From assembly GCF_040954835.1 (NCBI RefSeq), contig NC_090718.1, positions 14,027,532-14,091,531 of the forward strand: a DNA stretch of 64,000 nt. The letters run 5' to 3'. Below the pieces are notes generated by a model. That model was not told the origin of the DNA. It did not search any database and saw only the letters and a list, made by a program, of their open reading frames with translations. Shown here one piece after another: positions 22,310 through 34,600 of this stretch (positions within the stretch are counted from its first letter, which is position 1; every line of letters begins with the position of its first letter). The DNA is from Lepisosteus oculatus (lineage: Eukaryota; Chordata; Actinopteri; Semionotiformes; Lepisosteidae). The translations under genes and the position numbers were made by a program.

Positions 22310-25300
22310 ATGACGACCAGAACCATCGTTGTGGCCCTTTTGGTAGTGCCCATCAGCCTCTGCACAGCAGGCAAGTGAGGCTTTTGTCATTTCCACTCTC
22401 TTCAGCCTCCACTCCGTCAGACACACCAGTGTTTTCTCCTCTTGGCTTGTAAAATCTCGGAATACCCGTAGGCTTCATCTGTCACTGCTGAGCCCCGCTG
22501 CGCAGCTTTTTAATGCTTCCAACAGGCGTGTTCTGGGGTGGCATGGATGTTAGCGTTGTTACCTCATGGCTCTCTGGTCTTGTGTTCTGCTGTGCGCTCG
22601 GTCCCCTTCTGTGTGGTTTTGCTTCTTGTTGCTCTGGGTTTGTTTCCACCTGGTTCCTTAATTAAACTTGAATTTGGCACCTCTTCTCTGTCCCTGTGTG
22701 TGTGGGCCCTCTGATGGACCAGAGTGGAGGGCCACCTTGTGCCCTGTGCTTCCAGGACAAGCACCCTGTTGCTGTGACCACCTTTCTGATGATGATGGGT
22801 GGCTAATTCTCCAGGAGTCCTTGTACAAGCTAAAGAGCTGCAGATCTGAATCATTTGAGTGTAGCTGACGAACCTGTTTGGAACTTCATTTTTATTTGAT
22901 GGCTTTCATCAACCGAAAGTAAAATATAAAATATGTGAATTGAAAATTTAACTACCCTGTTAGTTTTTTATTCCAGGAGCATTTCTGCAGTGTATAAAGG
23001 TTTACTCCCCAGGTAGAAAATCAACCTGTTGGCATCACATCATGTCACAACATTAAAGATACAGTTGCTGTTCATCAGGATGGATTCTGTGGGATATTTT
23101 TGTTCTGCTGTGTGTACGTTATGGGGGACATTTCCAGATTTAAAGTACAATTCTCAATACCCCTTTAACAAATTCAGTGAGGAGCAGGCGTTGGAAGAAG
23201 TCATTTCCACATTCCGCTTTGATGCGAAGCAGCGCTAAGAAGTAAGAATGACGTTAGATTTGGCAGCAGGCGTGAGGATGTGGTTCAGTAGCCTTCCAGC
23301 GAAATCAGACCAGGGGAATTCAGGCAAACGGTTGCATCAAGGTGTCTGTTTGATTTGCTAGCGTGGGAGGTACATACCGTAGGAGGCTTTTCAGTCTGGG
23401 GATCTTCGACATGGCTTTCGGAACACGTCCTGACGGAAGAGCAGGGCATCGCAGTAGGTTGTAGCAAAGGTGGGGATTGTACGTGCTATTGGAAAGCGAA
23501 ATCAATACATTGTGTAAACATGGGGGAACCATGGAAAACCTGCGGAAGCTGTGGAAATCGAATTTCTTCTAAATCTAAATAACACTGCCACAATTTAATA
23601 CACAATTTAAAGAGTTTGTGATTATTTTTTTTTTAGCAGAGCTGTCTGCCTCTAATGCTTAAATGCGCTGAGCTCGCATGCCGGCAAAGGGAATGTGCTC
23701 CCCAGCACCTGCTTCCTTGCCTTTCATGTTGCACATCCGTCCACCAACACCCCCCTTCCTCGATCCGGAGTCCGGGCGCACAGAGCAGCGCCTGAAATAG
23801 CTGTTCCTGAGAACTGCACGGGAACAACTAGGCAAAGTGCTCACTATCTCGTTTCTTGATCCCACCACTCACCAGTGCAGCCAGTGCGGGTGGAAACTCA
23901 TCTGCAGAAAATTGCGTGCAGGTGAAGCTTGACGAAGCACAGTCTGACACCCCGGCAATTTCAATTTCAAGCCTTCGGTTGCTTATTTTAAAGGGACTCT
24001 CGAGTGTAAAGCAGATGTTTACCGGTTGCAAGCGTCACCAGGAGAGGCTTCCTGGTGAGAAGGGTGACTTCCGTTTTCTGTACAAGCTTTTCCCTTATTT
24101 TGCAGTAATAAAACAGGAAGTAGCCGTTCAGGGAGAAGGACGACTGGACTGCCAGCACAATTACCCTCAAGCAGACATTGTGACCTGGAAGCACAGAGAG
24201 ACTCAGATTTACTACAAAGAAACTGGGAAGGAGAATACAAGTGCAAAATACAGATTAGAATCCAGTGATAAGAAGGTGCAGCTGATCATCACAGATGTGC
24301 AGAAAGGGGACGCGGGGGTGTACACTTGTGAAGTGTTTTCGGGAAAGGATTACAAAGTTCTTGAGTTCGAACTTCTTGTCAAAGGTAAGAAAAAGGTTCT
24401 TCACTTCTACGTTGTTAACTGTGGCCATAATGGAGATTTCAATACATCCTCTGTTCATGAAATCCTTACTTGCATCTGTGAGGTCACAACATCTCCAGAA
24501 CACCTGGGAGGAAGGTTGCACATGGGGAATGTGGCTTCTAGACTGTAGAGAGTCCATTTTATATCAGTTTTTCATTGATGTCCATGTTACTGACTTTTTC
24601 AGATAGTGACTCATCAAAAGGAAGATCTTCAGGTAAGAGTTATGAGCACAGTGAGCATCAGTCATGGACAGGATCTTGTCCTAAAATCGTTGATTATAGA
24701 GTAAGATAAGAGTACTGGGACACTAAGATGTCAATGACTCATTAATGCTTCGTATCCCTGTATATGGGAGGGAATGAACATGTGACTATTGTTTTGTTAT
24801 GATTGCAAATGTGGAAACTAAACGTTTAATGCAGTTATTGATGTCTGCAAGGCTGAAATATACTTTGCTGATGCGAAAAGACGAATTCCTAATGCAAGAA
24901 ATTGTATAGGGCTAATAAAGAAACATTATAATATTACATTATACGTAGTTATCCATCTGTATTATTTCACAAAGCATCCAGCAGACACCGCTGTTTTATT
25001 TTTCTCCCATGATGCATGTGCAAGATCTCAGGTGTAGAACCAAACACAAGAGCCCACAGTCTTTTTATAGCTTCACCCTGGAACGAGAGAGAGGCTTGGC
25101 ACTGCCCTGTGTGGGTTCCCCTCATTTCCTGTGACACTGCAATTAAGCATCTGTGGTACTTAATCGTAAACTCACTGTGTTTTTGGGTACTCGCTTGACT
25201 TATCTTGTGAGAGAGAGTCCATGTTGCTTTCTTCTTTTGGAAAGCTGTGTAGTATGAGTACAGTCTGATCCATTTTTTAGGCCTGTTTATTTATGCACAG

Positions 25301-26811
25301 TTCTTTGCAGGAATCTTCTGCAGACATAGAGGATGCTGTGTATAAAATCCTACAACTCTCAAGCTGCTTTTTGTATTATTAGTCAGACAGGTTTAGGTTC
25401 TCTTTATCACCTCTACGTAATGCCAGATCAATAAAGAGTCCATTTTATATCAGTTTTTCATTGATGTCCATGTTACTGACTTTTTCAGATAGTGACTCAT
25501 CAAAAGGAAGATCTTCAGGTAAGAGTTATGAGCACAGTGAGCATCAGTCATGGACAGGATCTTGTCCTAAAATCGTTGATTATAGAGTAAGATAAGAGTA
25601 CTGGGACACTAAGATGTCAATGACTCATTAATGCTTCGTATCCCTGTATATGGGAGGGAATGAACATGTGACTATTGTTTTGTTATGATTGCAAATGTGG
25701 AAACTAAACGTTTAATGCAGTTATTGATGTCTGCAAGGCTGAAATATACTTTGCTGATAGATTTAGAAACTATTGGATGGGAGGTGTGCATATATTGTTA
25801 TTGCATAGAATATATTGTTATAATATATTGCATATATTGGAGGTGTGTAATTATTGGTGCATTATCAAAATGTAAAATTGTGGGCGGAGTCATGTAATAA
25901 TTGTTACAAATGGTGGTGGGGGTGTACAAGAAATGGATAAAAAGTTAGTAAATGACTCTGCTGAGTACTCAATTTAAGTAAATTAAATGACCATAACCCC
26001 CAACTTGTAAATTATTTTGCCAAACATATATCTGAGCTGTTAGCATAGTAGGAGACACATGAGTTCTTTTTTCTCTAGCACAGACATAAGCTTTACCAAA
26101 AATGAGGCAAGAAGATTTTATTATAGGTTTTTTTGGTCATTTCAGGTTTCGCCAGCACTACAAGAAGTTCATTGACTGGTAAGACCACTAACTCCGTGTC
26201 AAAGTAGAAACATTTTCTCTGTGCTTGACAAACACACTTAACCCTTTCTGTGTTCTCACATTGCTGTTTTGTTATTTTCAAAGGGACCATCTTTGAACAT
26301 GGCCCAATAGCTAGTATACCTTTACAAACAAGATCATAGAAACCTATGAATCTCTCAGACACTTTGGACCAAAATATACTTATTCAAAGCTTCAATTATT
26401 TGGAGGCGAACAAAATACGAGGTTCCCAGAAAACAAAGAGGATCCTCAATGGTGTCATTCCTTCAGAGAAGTTTTAGATTACAGGCCCCAAATAGAGACA
26501 TGAAAATTTAAATGCAGGTTTTACCTTTTCTTGTTTGTAGTAGCTATTTGTCTGTCAGAGTCCATTTGTCTTTTTTTAGAACATTCTGGTGTGGTACAGA
26601 ACCCACTGCCACAGGTGTGATGACATCCAGATGCAGAAAACTTGTATAACTTGAGATCTTCAGAAAAAAGCCAGTTAGCTTTCAGATCAGACTTGGAAAT
26701 GTCTAAGAGTTTTCCTTGCCATCAGTAGCCAGTTTCTAACTGTGTTTCTTCTCTTTTCTCACAGTGACCCTTGCTGGATTTCTGCTGCACATGATGCTTT
26801 CACGCCTCTGA
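22310..26811 (+). CDS. IgSF-3: single V-domain protein with S/T hinge, probably GPI-anchored
   Basis: Exons: 22310-22370, 24106-24384, 24603-24632, [25489-25518], 26146-26178 and 26765-26811. All are phase 1, giving 149 aa with one copy of the 30-nt hinge exon or 159 aa with both. Exon 1 is a signal peptide (MTTRTIVVALLVVPISLCTA) and ends in AG/GCAAGT, a textbook GC-AG donor. Exon 2 is one V-type domain with LDCQHNYP, VTWKH and DAGVYTCEV, the canonical Cys-Trp-Cys with the D-x-G-x-Y-x-C signature. Hinge exons are Ser/Thr-rich (DSSKGRSS; FASTTRSSLTG) and probably O-glycosylated. The last exon encodes only VTLAGFLLHMMLSRL, a short hydrophobic end with no cytoplasmic tail, so GPI anchoring is likely. 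Its role is unknown; placement suggests a surface partner or decoy of the cluster. Confidence 0.8.
24549..24872 (+). repeat. Tandem duplication, copy 1 (contains hinge exon)
   Basis: 324 bp that by reading appear identical to 25435-25758, offset 886 bp. It includes the 30-nt hinge exon 24603-24632 with both its splice sites. The near-perfect identity means it is very recent, gene-converted or an assembly artefact. Confidence 0.92.
25435..25758 (+). repeat. Tandem duplication, copy 2 (contains second hinge exon)
   Basis: Second copy of the 324-bp block. The duplicated hinge exon 25489-25518 keeps acceptor, donor and phase 1, so it could be spliced in to lengthen the stalk by 10 residues or used alternatively. 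Confidence 0.92.
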
Positions 26812-27027
26812 ACTCACCGGGCTCTTGGCTACTACCGTTTTTATTTGACATACTGTACACTTGCAGAAGAAACAATCACGATTTCAACGGTTTCTTAAAA
26901 CCTTTTTAACAGTCAATTGATGCGGCTCCTAGGAATGTGCATGGGTGTCACTCAGATGGGCCTTTTAAATCGGAGCAAATTTTAAGGCCTGAAATGAGAG
27001 AACTGTAATTTCAAGAAGGCAGTTCGT

Positions 27028-27033
27028 ATTAAA
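27028..27033 (+). terminator. Candidate poly(A) signal of IgSF-3
   Basis: ATTAAA 217 nt after the stop. Another ATTAAA is at 27211-27216. I see no AATAAA nearby. Confidence 0.35.
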
Positions 27034-28369
27034 GATCCCATGCAGATAGATGCCCACGAGGACAGAGGTCGTCTTTTAAACAAGAGGTGAAACAAATGTC
27101 AAGGGGCAAATTGTAAACCTAGCAAGAGATGCCTGAAGTGAAGCAGTGAAGTAGCTTCAAATACACAATAGAGGAAGCTCCACCCTTGGATTTTTATGTT
27201 TTAATTTAACATTAAATTATTCAATTCTATGTCTCTGGGTGCAGAATGCCAGGGATACTGTAAGCCTCATTTCTACCTGTGAGCCTTTTTTTAAAGTCTT
27301 TCTTTGGAACCACAACTGCCAAAATCACAGGAAGAGGACTCCTCATTCCCTCAAGGGAGAGGCCCAGCTGGGCCTGTGGACTCAAGGGGCTTCCGCCTCC
27401 ATTCCGCTCTGGAGGAGAGGGACTCATTTCGACCAGGCATCCCGAACCTGAGGTGTGTTCGGATGCATCCGGGTTAATGAATTTAATGAATAAGCAATCA
27501 CTGGGCCAATATCATTTCAGTCCTCCACAGAGCTGTGCCCACAGGCTGCCAGTGGGCCATGGGTCTGCAGTTTGGGTGGGGACTTCCTCGACAGGGAGTC
27601 TGGGATACTACTGTAAACAACCCGGAAAAGGCAGATGAGGTGACTGAACTGGAGGGGGTGTTTTAACTTGGACACCAAACCATGGTTGCTGGCTTGTTGT
27701 TACGAGAGGAGAGAAGAAAACAGAGAGGCTTGTAAGTGTGGTTCAAAATATGTGAAGCAATCATTGCTGTCTGAACCAACATGGATTTGTGCAACAAGGC
27801 AGGGGGACAGAAAGGGACAAGACATTGTGCTGAGATGGTTTGGGAAGCATCAAGAGGAGCCAGATAAATGATTCGTAAAAGATGTGGCATTTCTGTTCCC
27901 ACAGCAACTACCCTAAAGTATTGATTTACACTACCTGTCAGTAGAAGCTATAATTTAATTAAACACACATTGTGAAAACCGCTGTGTTCAGATTACCTAT
28001 TTTACGGGAGTGGTCTATACAGTACAATGGTTTGTACAGGTCTGAACAGAAAGGCTGAGACATGAAGCCCGCTCCAACCACAGAGCTGGGAAAGCATGGC
28101 CAGGCACACTGGCAGTCCTGGCAGTACGGTCCAACTCAACGGGCGGAGGTTTCCAACACTGTCCCACGTTCTCCTAGCTCTGAGCAGCGGCACCTCTCTG
28201 CTTGAGAGACACAACCCGCACTAAAAGTCTGCTGACCGGTAGTGCAGTGCTGAGTGCAAGTGAGTCCCAAGTGCCATGGTGACAGGAAGGACCTGACCAT
28301 GACACAGAACACGATAAGGACACCACGGCCGACATTCCTCCCCCAGGGGGGTGCCCCACTACTCCTGTC

Positions 28370-28810
28370 ATTAGTTCCGGGATTGTTGCCGTGTTCCCCA
28401 GGTGTGGCCTGTTGTCTACCGCTATTTAAAGCCTAGATCCTCCAGTCCTCGGGGCTCCACATTAGGGTACGGGTGTCAGGAGGCCCGCCTAGCACCAGGA
28501 TACCCTACGTCCGTCTCCTGAGGGCATAGGCCTCATCCCCGACACCTCCCGGGGTCTGGAGGACCTCGCCTCGTTATCCCAGAATCTCCATGTCGGTTGT
28601 CTGTTCGTGTTTTCCCCAGTCCCAGGGATTTTAACCCTAGTCACGTCTCGGGATGGATCTCTTGTTAACAGACTCTTGGACTGGGCCCTGACCTGCCTTT
28701 GGACCTGCTCTGATTTGGATGCCATCCTCTGTCTCCCCGGACTGTCACTATTCTTTTGTGCACCATTAAACTCCTTTGTGTTTTCCCATACCACACCTCC
28801 TGTTTCCTCC
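28370..28810 (+). mobile_element. Unnamed transposon fragment, second copy
   Basis: Carries a CTATTTAAAGCC promoter-like start, the GGCCCGCCTAGCACC block shared with 17.39 kb, and an end with CACCATTAAACTCCTTTGTG. It looks like a fish retroelement terminal region. No protein-coding remnant was recognised. Confidence 0.45.
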
Positions 28811-30979
28811 AGTGCTACTACAAAACAGTTGTCCGTAACAATAACCAGTGTCGCAGGCAGCGCTTTTGCATGTCAGCTGATTTCTTTTTTTTTTAATAAA
28901 GGTGCGTGCTGGCCGTACCAAATTAAAATCCCCCCAGAATGCCCCTCAGTGGGGCAGAGCTGCTGCGATGCTGCAGCCTCCGTTTCCGGATGGAGAGCCG
29001 GTTCGTGTGAGGAAGAAATGGCACTTCCTCTTAATTTATAGCTTTCACTGCATGGGCGGGTTTCAGTTCACTGCTGTTTAAATGCACCGCGCCACAGGTA
29101 CGGCGGAAAGACGTTCACATTTCCTCTCCACGTGCCTGTTGGTGGCCTCACTATTCTCAGGTCTACAGTGTTTTTTACGTATCTCAGTATAGCTCTCGAC
29201 AAACTCTAAATTTCCAATAGAATCACAGACATGCCATGTAGCCACTACCAGGGTTGAGGATTTGGGTGTTGTCTCTCTTATGGAGGTTTATCTTCATGAA
29301 TTTAGGTGGCGTTTCTAGTTTATAACCTTCAGCTGTTAACAGTTCAAAAGAAAAATGGAGGACTGAGTCACACACTTCCACACCAGTATGAGTACTGCCA
29401 TTTGTGTGCCATGATTTCACCTTGCTTTGTTGATGATTTACTCTGTTACTCTTACTCCTTTGAAGACTCTCTTCTCTTTCTGTGACTGTTTTCAGTAGTG
29501 TGGAAAAATTTACTCCAGTGTACAAACTTATTTGTAAGCTCTGTAACAGCCCTATCTGTGTTACAGATAGTAACATTCTCTGTGTGTTTCACAGATTGCG
29601 TGGAAGGACCTGAGTCTTTCTAGTTTAAGCCCATTAGGAGAGTTATTAAGGCACAAGAACAGCTCTTTGACTGTCTCATGTTTTCTTGTGTGCTGTACGA
29701 ATATGTATGGTGGAATAACTGTTTGGGAGGGTGATAACCACTTGTTTCCTGTTGTTCATGAGCTCTGTAAACGCTGTGTCTGAAACCACAGATCTTCAAA
29801 TTTTGTATATTTTTTTTATGCGGCCAATGCAATGCTGATAATGTCCAGTATGGTGTTGTGAATCAGATATGAAGGGCTCTATTGGTCAGTGAGACGTGTG
29901 TCTGTTCTTGTCTTAGGACATGCATTAAGATCACCCGTGGCATACAGAGGAAGAAAAACGTGGTTTTCAGTTTTTAAATATTTGAGTTAAAGCTGTATAC
30001 TTCTATTTCAGCACACTGCAAAAATTGGGTTGTAGTCGTATGCTATAAAAAAAACTGGATACTCCGAACGGTTCCTTCTATAGTGGTATTTGTTTGCTCA
30101 AAGTGAAACTGTTCATCCCTAGGGGGAAATATCTGAGTGCCCAAAGGTTAGATGAGACCAGCAGCAAGGTTACATCACTACACATTACATTTATTTACAG
30201 TAAACAGTTCTGAGAAGCAAACAGTTCTGAGAAGAGCTGCCAGACATATTCCTGGGTTAAGGGAATGTCCTACACTGACAGGCTGAAGGACCTGATCCTT
30301 TTTAACCTTGAACCAATCTTGAACCAAAACGACTATTAAGTTCTAGACCCAGAGTTTCCAGCCTTCCCTAATCAATTCTATACGAGAGTAATTTTACTGT
30401 GATCAGATGAGCAGATTTATTAAATTAATTTAACATTCTGAAGCCTTCAAAGACCAGAGCTGTCCGTTTAAAACAAGTTGCTTAACTGAACAACACTTAC
30501 AGGTCTAACTGGGCAAATGGGTAACTTGTAAAAGTGGGGCTCTCCAGCACCCAGGGTGGAGACCCCTGTTCTAGACGTGAAAAAAGCGCCAAAAACTTAC
30601 ACCATTGAATCGTTGTGTCAATTCATGACCGAATGAATTTGGTCATGGTCGATAAAGTCATCCCAATAGAAACACACAGAAATCATTGTCCCACAGAGCA
30701 GCCTGAATTATCACTGAGGTACAGTATATCATTAGTATCCTCATGGTAGCTTGGGAGAGCTCAGCGGGGTGTTAAAACCAAAAGATAAACAGCAAAAACT
30801 AGATAAACACAGCAAAAACTAGATAAAACCACAGGCGACCCCTTAAGCATGAGAACATGCACATGTTGTAATTGATGTAGAATACATACACAGATCACTT
30901 CCTACCTATAATCGAACGGGAGCCCTGAGATTATTATGTGGTTTGCAGCAGTCCTCAGCCGTGTCTGCAATCGGTAAGA

Positions 30980-31316
30980 CATTGGTTCCCAATCCTGGTC
31001 CGGGTGCCTCACACACCTGCTGGTTTTTGTTCCAGCCGAGCCCTCAGTTCCACAGTCAAACCCTTCGTTGACTTGATCATGATAAGATTAACTTGTTCCC
31101 AGCTCTTAAACAAGCCGGAGCTTGAACTGTTGTATTTTGTACAGCAAGTGAAATAAAATCCCAAAGTTGCGACTAGAAACAAAATGCAAATATTCAACAG
31201 AAGCAACTTCTTGGATCAAGTAAGGCCTCAGTTATCTAATGAATATCTGATGAAGGTGGGATGGAATAAAACCCACCAGGTGTGTGGGTCACCAGGAACA
31301 GGATTGGGAACCACTG
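30980..31316. mobile_element. hAT-type MITE with long terminal inverted repeats
   Basis: The left end CATTGGTTCCCAATCCTGGT and the right end (reverse complement CAGTGGTTCCCAATCCTGTT) form imperfect inverted repeats of about 53 nt that continue through the CACACACCTG block. Flanking 8-mers CGGTAAGA (30972-30979) and CCATAAGA (31317-31324) match at 6 of 8 positions, as expected of an old 8-bp target-site duplication. There is no transposase inside, so it is non-autonomous. Confidence 0.85.
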
Positions 31317-31489
31317 CCATAAGAAGACACCTGTGTTGGGGCTTGTCACAGTTGTGTACGTTCGGCAGGATGCCATGCTCATAGATTGAGAGACAAGGTT
31401 CCCATGAGAGAGACGTGACATTTCCTCTGAGCTTACCAGCAGGCTTCCTCCTGGTCAGTTGCGTGACGTGAGTCGAGCGCTGGTCCCCA

Positions 31490-31501
31490 GCCACTTCCTC
31501 C
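31490..31501 (+). promoter_or_regulatory. Ets/PU.1-like site upstream of IgSF-4
   Basis: GCCACTTCCTCC, whose reverse strand carries GAGGAAGTGG. It lies 147 nt before the IgSF-4 start codon and matches the site ahead of IgSF-2 over AGCCACTTCCTC apart from one base. It is a candidate myeloid/lymphoid enhancer-promoter element. Confidence 0.35.
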
Positions 31502-31636
31502 CCAAGCCCTCCTTCAAGAGAGACGTTTCTTGTCAGAACGCCTTCAAATGCACCTTGAAGGTCTGAGCGCCAGCAAGTGCCCCTGCTCAGACAGAGCTTC
31601 TGAAAGCTCCCCTTTCAGCATCTAGCCGCAGGGGTC

Positions 31637-34600
31637 ATGATACTGGCCATAGTGCTGGTTCTGGTTCTGCACGGCTCAGGTAAGCTGACAGCACTTGTTT
31701 TTGTTCATAAGAATTTAATCTTCGAAGGCTCCAGCTAAATCCTGGACACCCGCCGTGTTGAACTAGACAACAGGGTGACACATATCATTACCAAGAGACT
31801 TGCTTTTCTTACAAAGGCCAAAGCACTACAATGCACTTTTAAATTGACTTTTTATATGCATTTGCTTTTGTAGTTTGAATCCACTCCTGCAGTTGTTCAT
31901 CAGATGTGCTGGGGGGTCGGCAAAGGCCCTTAATGCTAATGTCTCGGGATAAATGGGTCCCGTCTTGGTGCTTCTTGAAATTAAATCAATCTGTGGGCAG
32001 TGCACGGGAAACGTAGGGACTTTTTGAAAAGCGATGTGATACCAAAAAGAATTTGGGTACTTGGATTTCCCTCTTAAATTGATCAAATTCCAAAAAAGTA
32101 CTAAAAATGTAAAAGATACTTGAAGTAAGAACTGTCCATTCAGTCGATCAGCCCTCCTAGGGATTCCTACCAAATAGACCAGGACTTTGAGATGTTAAAA
32201 CTGCTCTGAACTGGAGCTGGGAAGAAACTCAGTTGAAGCAGGAATGAGCCAGTTCAAAGGGTTACTGTTTCAAGTATCAGATCCTTCTTATCACCCACAT
32301 GAAGAAGCCTAAGCCAGCTTCTCATTCTGTCTTTTACAAAGACGGAACATTTTCAGCCCTCAGTGAGATAACACCGGTAGAGAAAGAAACTCACTTTTCT
32401 CATCCAAATTTAACACTAGGTGCACAAGAAGTTCATCGAAAGATTTCTCGCAGGATGAACTACAATACCTGACCTTGACGGGTCTCGGAACCTCAGCAAG
32501 GCTGAGCCTGGGCAGTACTGGGGTGGGAGACCTCCAAGGAAAACCAGGTTACAGCTGTAAGCAGGACCAGACTCTCTAAACCAATATCCCAGTAAGGTGA
32601 CTTGGGATACTGTGCTGTAGGAGTTGCCAGGCTTCAGGTGAAACATTCACTTCTCGGGCTTTAAAGATCCTAAGGCACTGTTCACAAAAGTAGGGCTGTT
32701 TAACACCAGAATTTTGACTTAATTGCATTCTGGTTTTGTACAATCTGTCCAACATCCCTTAAATCAGTTGGTGAAGCAATTTCTCACTAAATTGTACTAC
32801 TGACTCTCTGTTTCTGTCTGCATCTATATCTGCTTACAGGCCTCCTTGCCAGCTATTTGTTTTTCCAGTCCACAGAAATTCATGCCATCGAAGGCCAGTC
32901 ATGTACAATTCAGTGTGTATTCAGATTCCCCATGGAAAATTACTCAAACATAGTCGGGAAGTGGTACAAAGAGGATATGAAGAGCAAAAATGCCACTGAA
33001 GGCAACATAATGATATCCTGTTCCCATCCACAAAGAAACCTGATTGTATGCAACTTCACCCTACACAAGCCTAGACTCACTCTGAAGGATTCTGGGAAGT
33101 ATCACTGTGAGCTCATGATGCCGTCTCCAACAACTCCAAGGAAAGGCAGAGGAAATTGGACGACACTCGTGGTCTATGGTAAAGTACACCCTTCTGTACA
33201 CTGGCTTTGTATCTTTCATTGCACTTTGCCTAAAACTCTGGTTTGAAAAGGCTTTTTCAATTTTTGGCGAATAGACAAAGGAACAAATTCCGCATCATTC
33301 TTGTCCCTGTAACAAGATGTCTTTATCTTAAGATGTCCATAGCACCAGAGGAGGACAGGCCCTGAATGTTTTATGCCCGATTTTGTACAGAGCCTGCCAA
33401 AATCAGAGCTCTCAATCAAACCAAAGTGGATGTGATCGCAGGAAGAGAGGACTTCCTCTACTGCCAAGTCAGCGGTGATTACCTTGGGGGCATTAGCGTC
33501 GTCTGGCAGCGCCAAGGCTCGCCGGTGACCCAGGATGTGACAAACAGTCCCATTGAAAGGAACCAGGACAGAGGGGTCTCCATGACCAGCCGACTACAGA
33601 TCTCCCCACGAGCCGAAGACATAGAGATGAACTACACATGTGCGGTCAGCTACAGCATGCAGCCCAGCCCCATATCCACAGCCTTTCAGCTGAGTGTGAA
33701 ATGTAAGACTTGCGCACTGTACATGACCTAAAACGTCTTTGGAAATTATACAACATGCCTGACAGATGCCTGAATGTTCAGAGTAGCAGAGGAGGTACAA
33801 TATCAGTACCAACCTTGCTGGCCTGCAGAAGAACTCTGTATTCTAAATTATCAAAAAGGAACCAAAATGAGCCACTGGGTGACCAGGTGACAGGTAAGCA
33901 AAAGGGCTGGTTTCCGAATCTGATATTCTGAACAAGCAAAAAATGAGACAGTTCTTCTTTTACATGCAACACTTCCAGTCAGGCTTATAGACAGGGCTTT
34001 TTCTCATTTCATAAACGTCATACTTCGTGTCTGAACAGGCAAGGAATGAACCCGTTGAGAGATGATTGTGAGGCTGGGAGTTTTGCTATTTGCTCTGCCG
34101 CTTCAGGCAGTCCGCGGCCTGTTTCTGTCTGCTTCTTGATAACCCATCCCCTTGATTCTCGTGAGGGAAAGCATGGTCCTAGACGATTTCTTTTCTTGTC
34201 TGTGCCGCTGTAGATTCTCCCACCAACCAGACAGTCCTCCACCGCTCCTCTGACCAGGACCTACCCAGGGTCCTTTCCAGGAATGAGCTCCAAGCCCCTC
34301 CTGGTTCCTTCCTGGAACTGCTGTGTGAGGTGGAGAGCCGGCCTGCTTCCCTAGTCCAGTGGTACCATCCCAGCGGCGCCAAGCTGGCAGATGGATCCAA
34401 CAGTGCCAACCTGATGCTCCACCCAGTACGGGCCGGGGATGAGGGGCCGTACCGCTGCACAGCAAACAACTCCTACGGTTCGCGCCAGCTGGAAATTTAC
34501 GTTTCCACTCGCTCGTCTGGCAGCTCGAAAGGTACAGGGATAAAAATGCCGTTTCTAGTCAGGTCCCTCTCGCGCTCAGGGTGGCCCCGGTTGAAGGTGA

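Larger units (their letters stand above)
26812..31636. other. Intergenic, repeat-bearing; no gene recognised
   Basis: Between IgSF-3 and IgSF-4. It holds a second copy of the transposon family seen at 17.3 kb (28370-28810) and a MITE (30980-31316). A fragment near 30500-30575 (GGTGGAGACCCCTGTTCTAG) resembles a hAT-type terminal repeat. Frames of up to 144 codons are repeat-derived or featureless. Confidence 0.5.
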
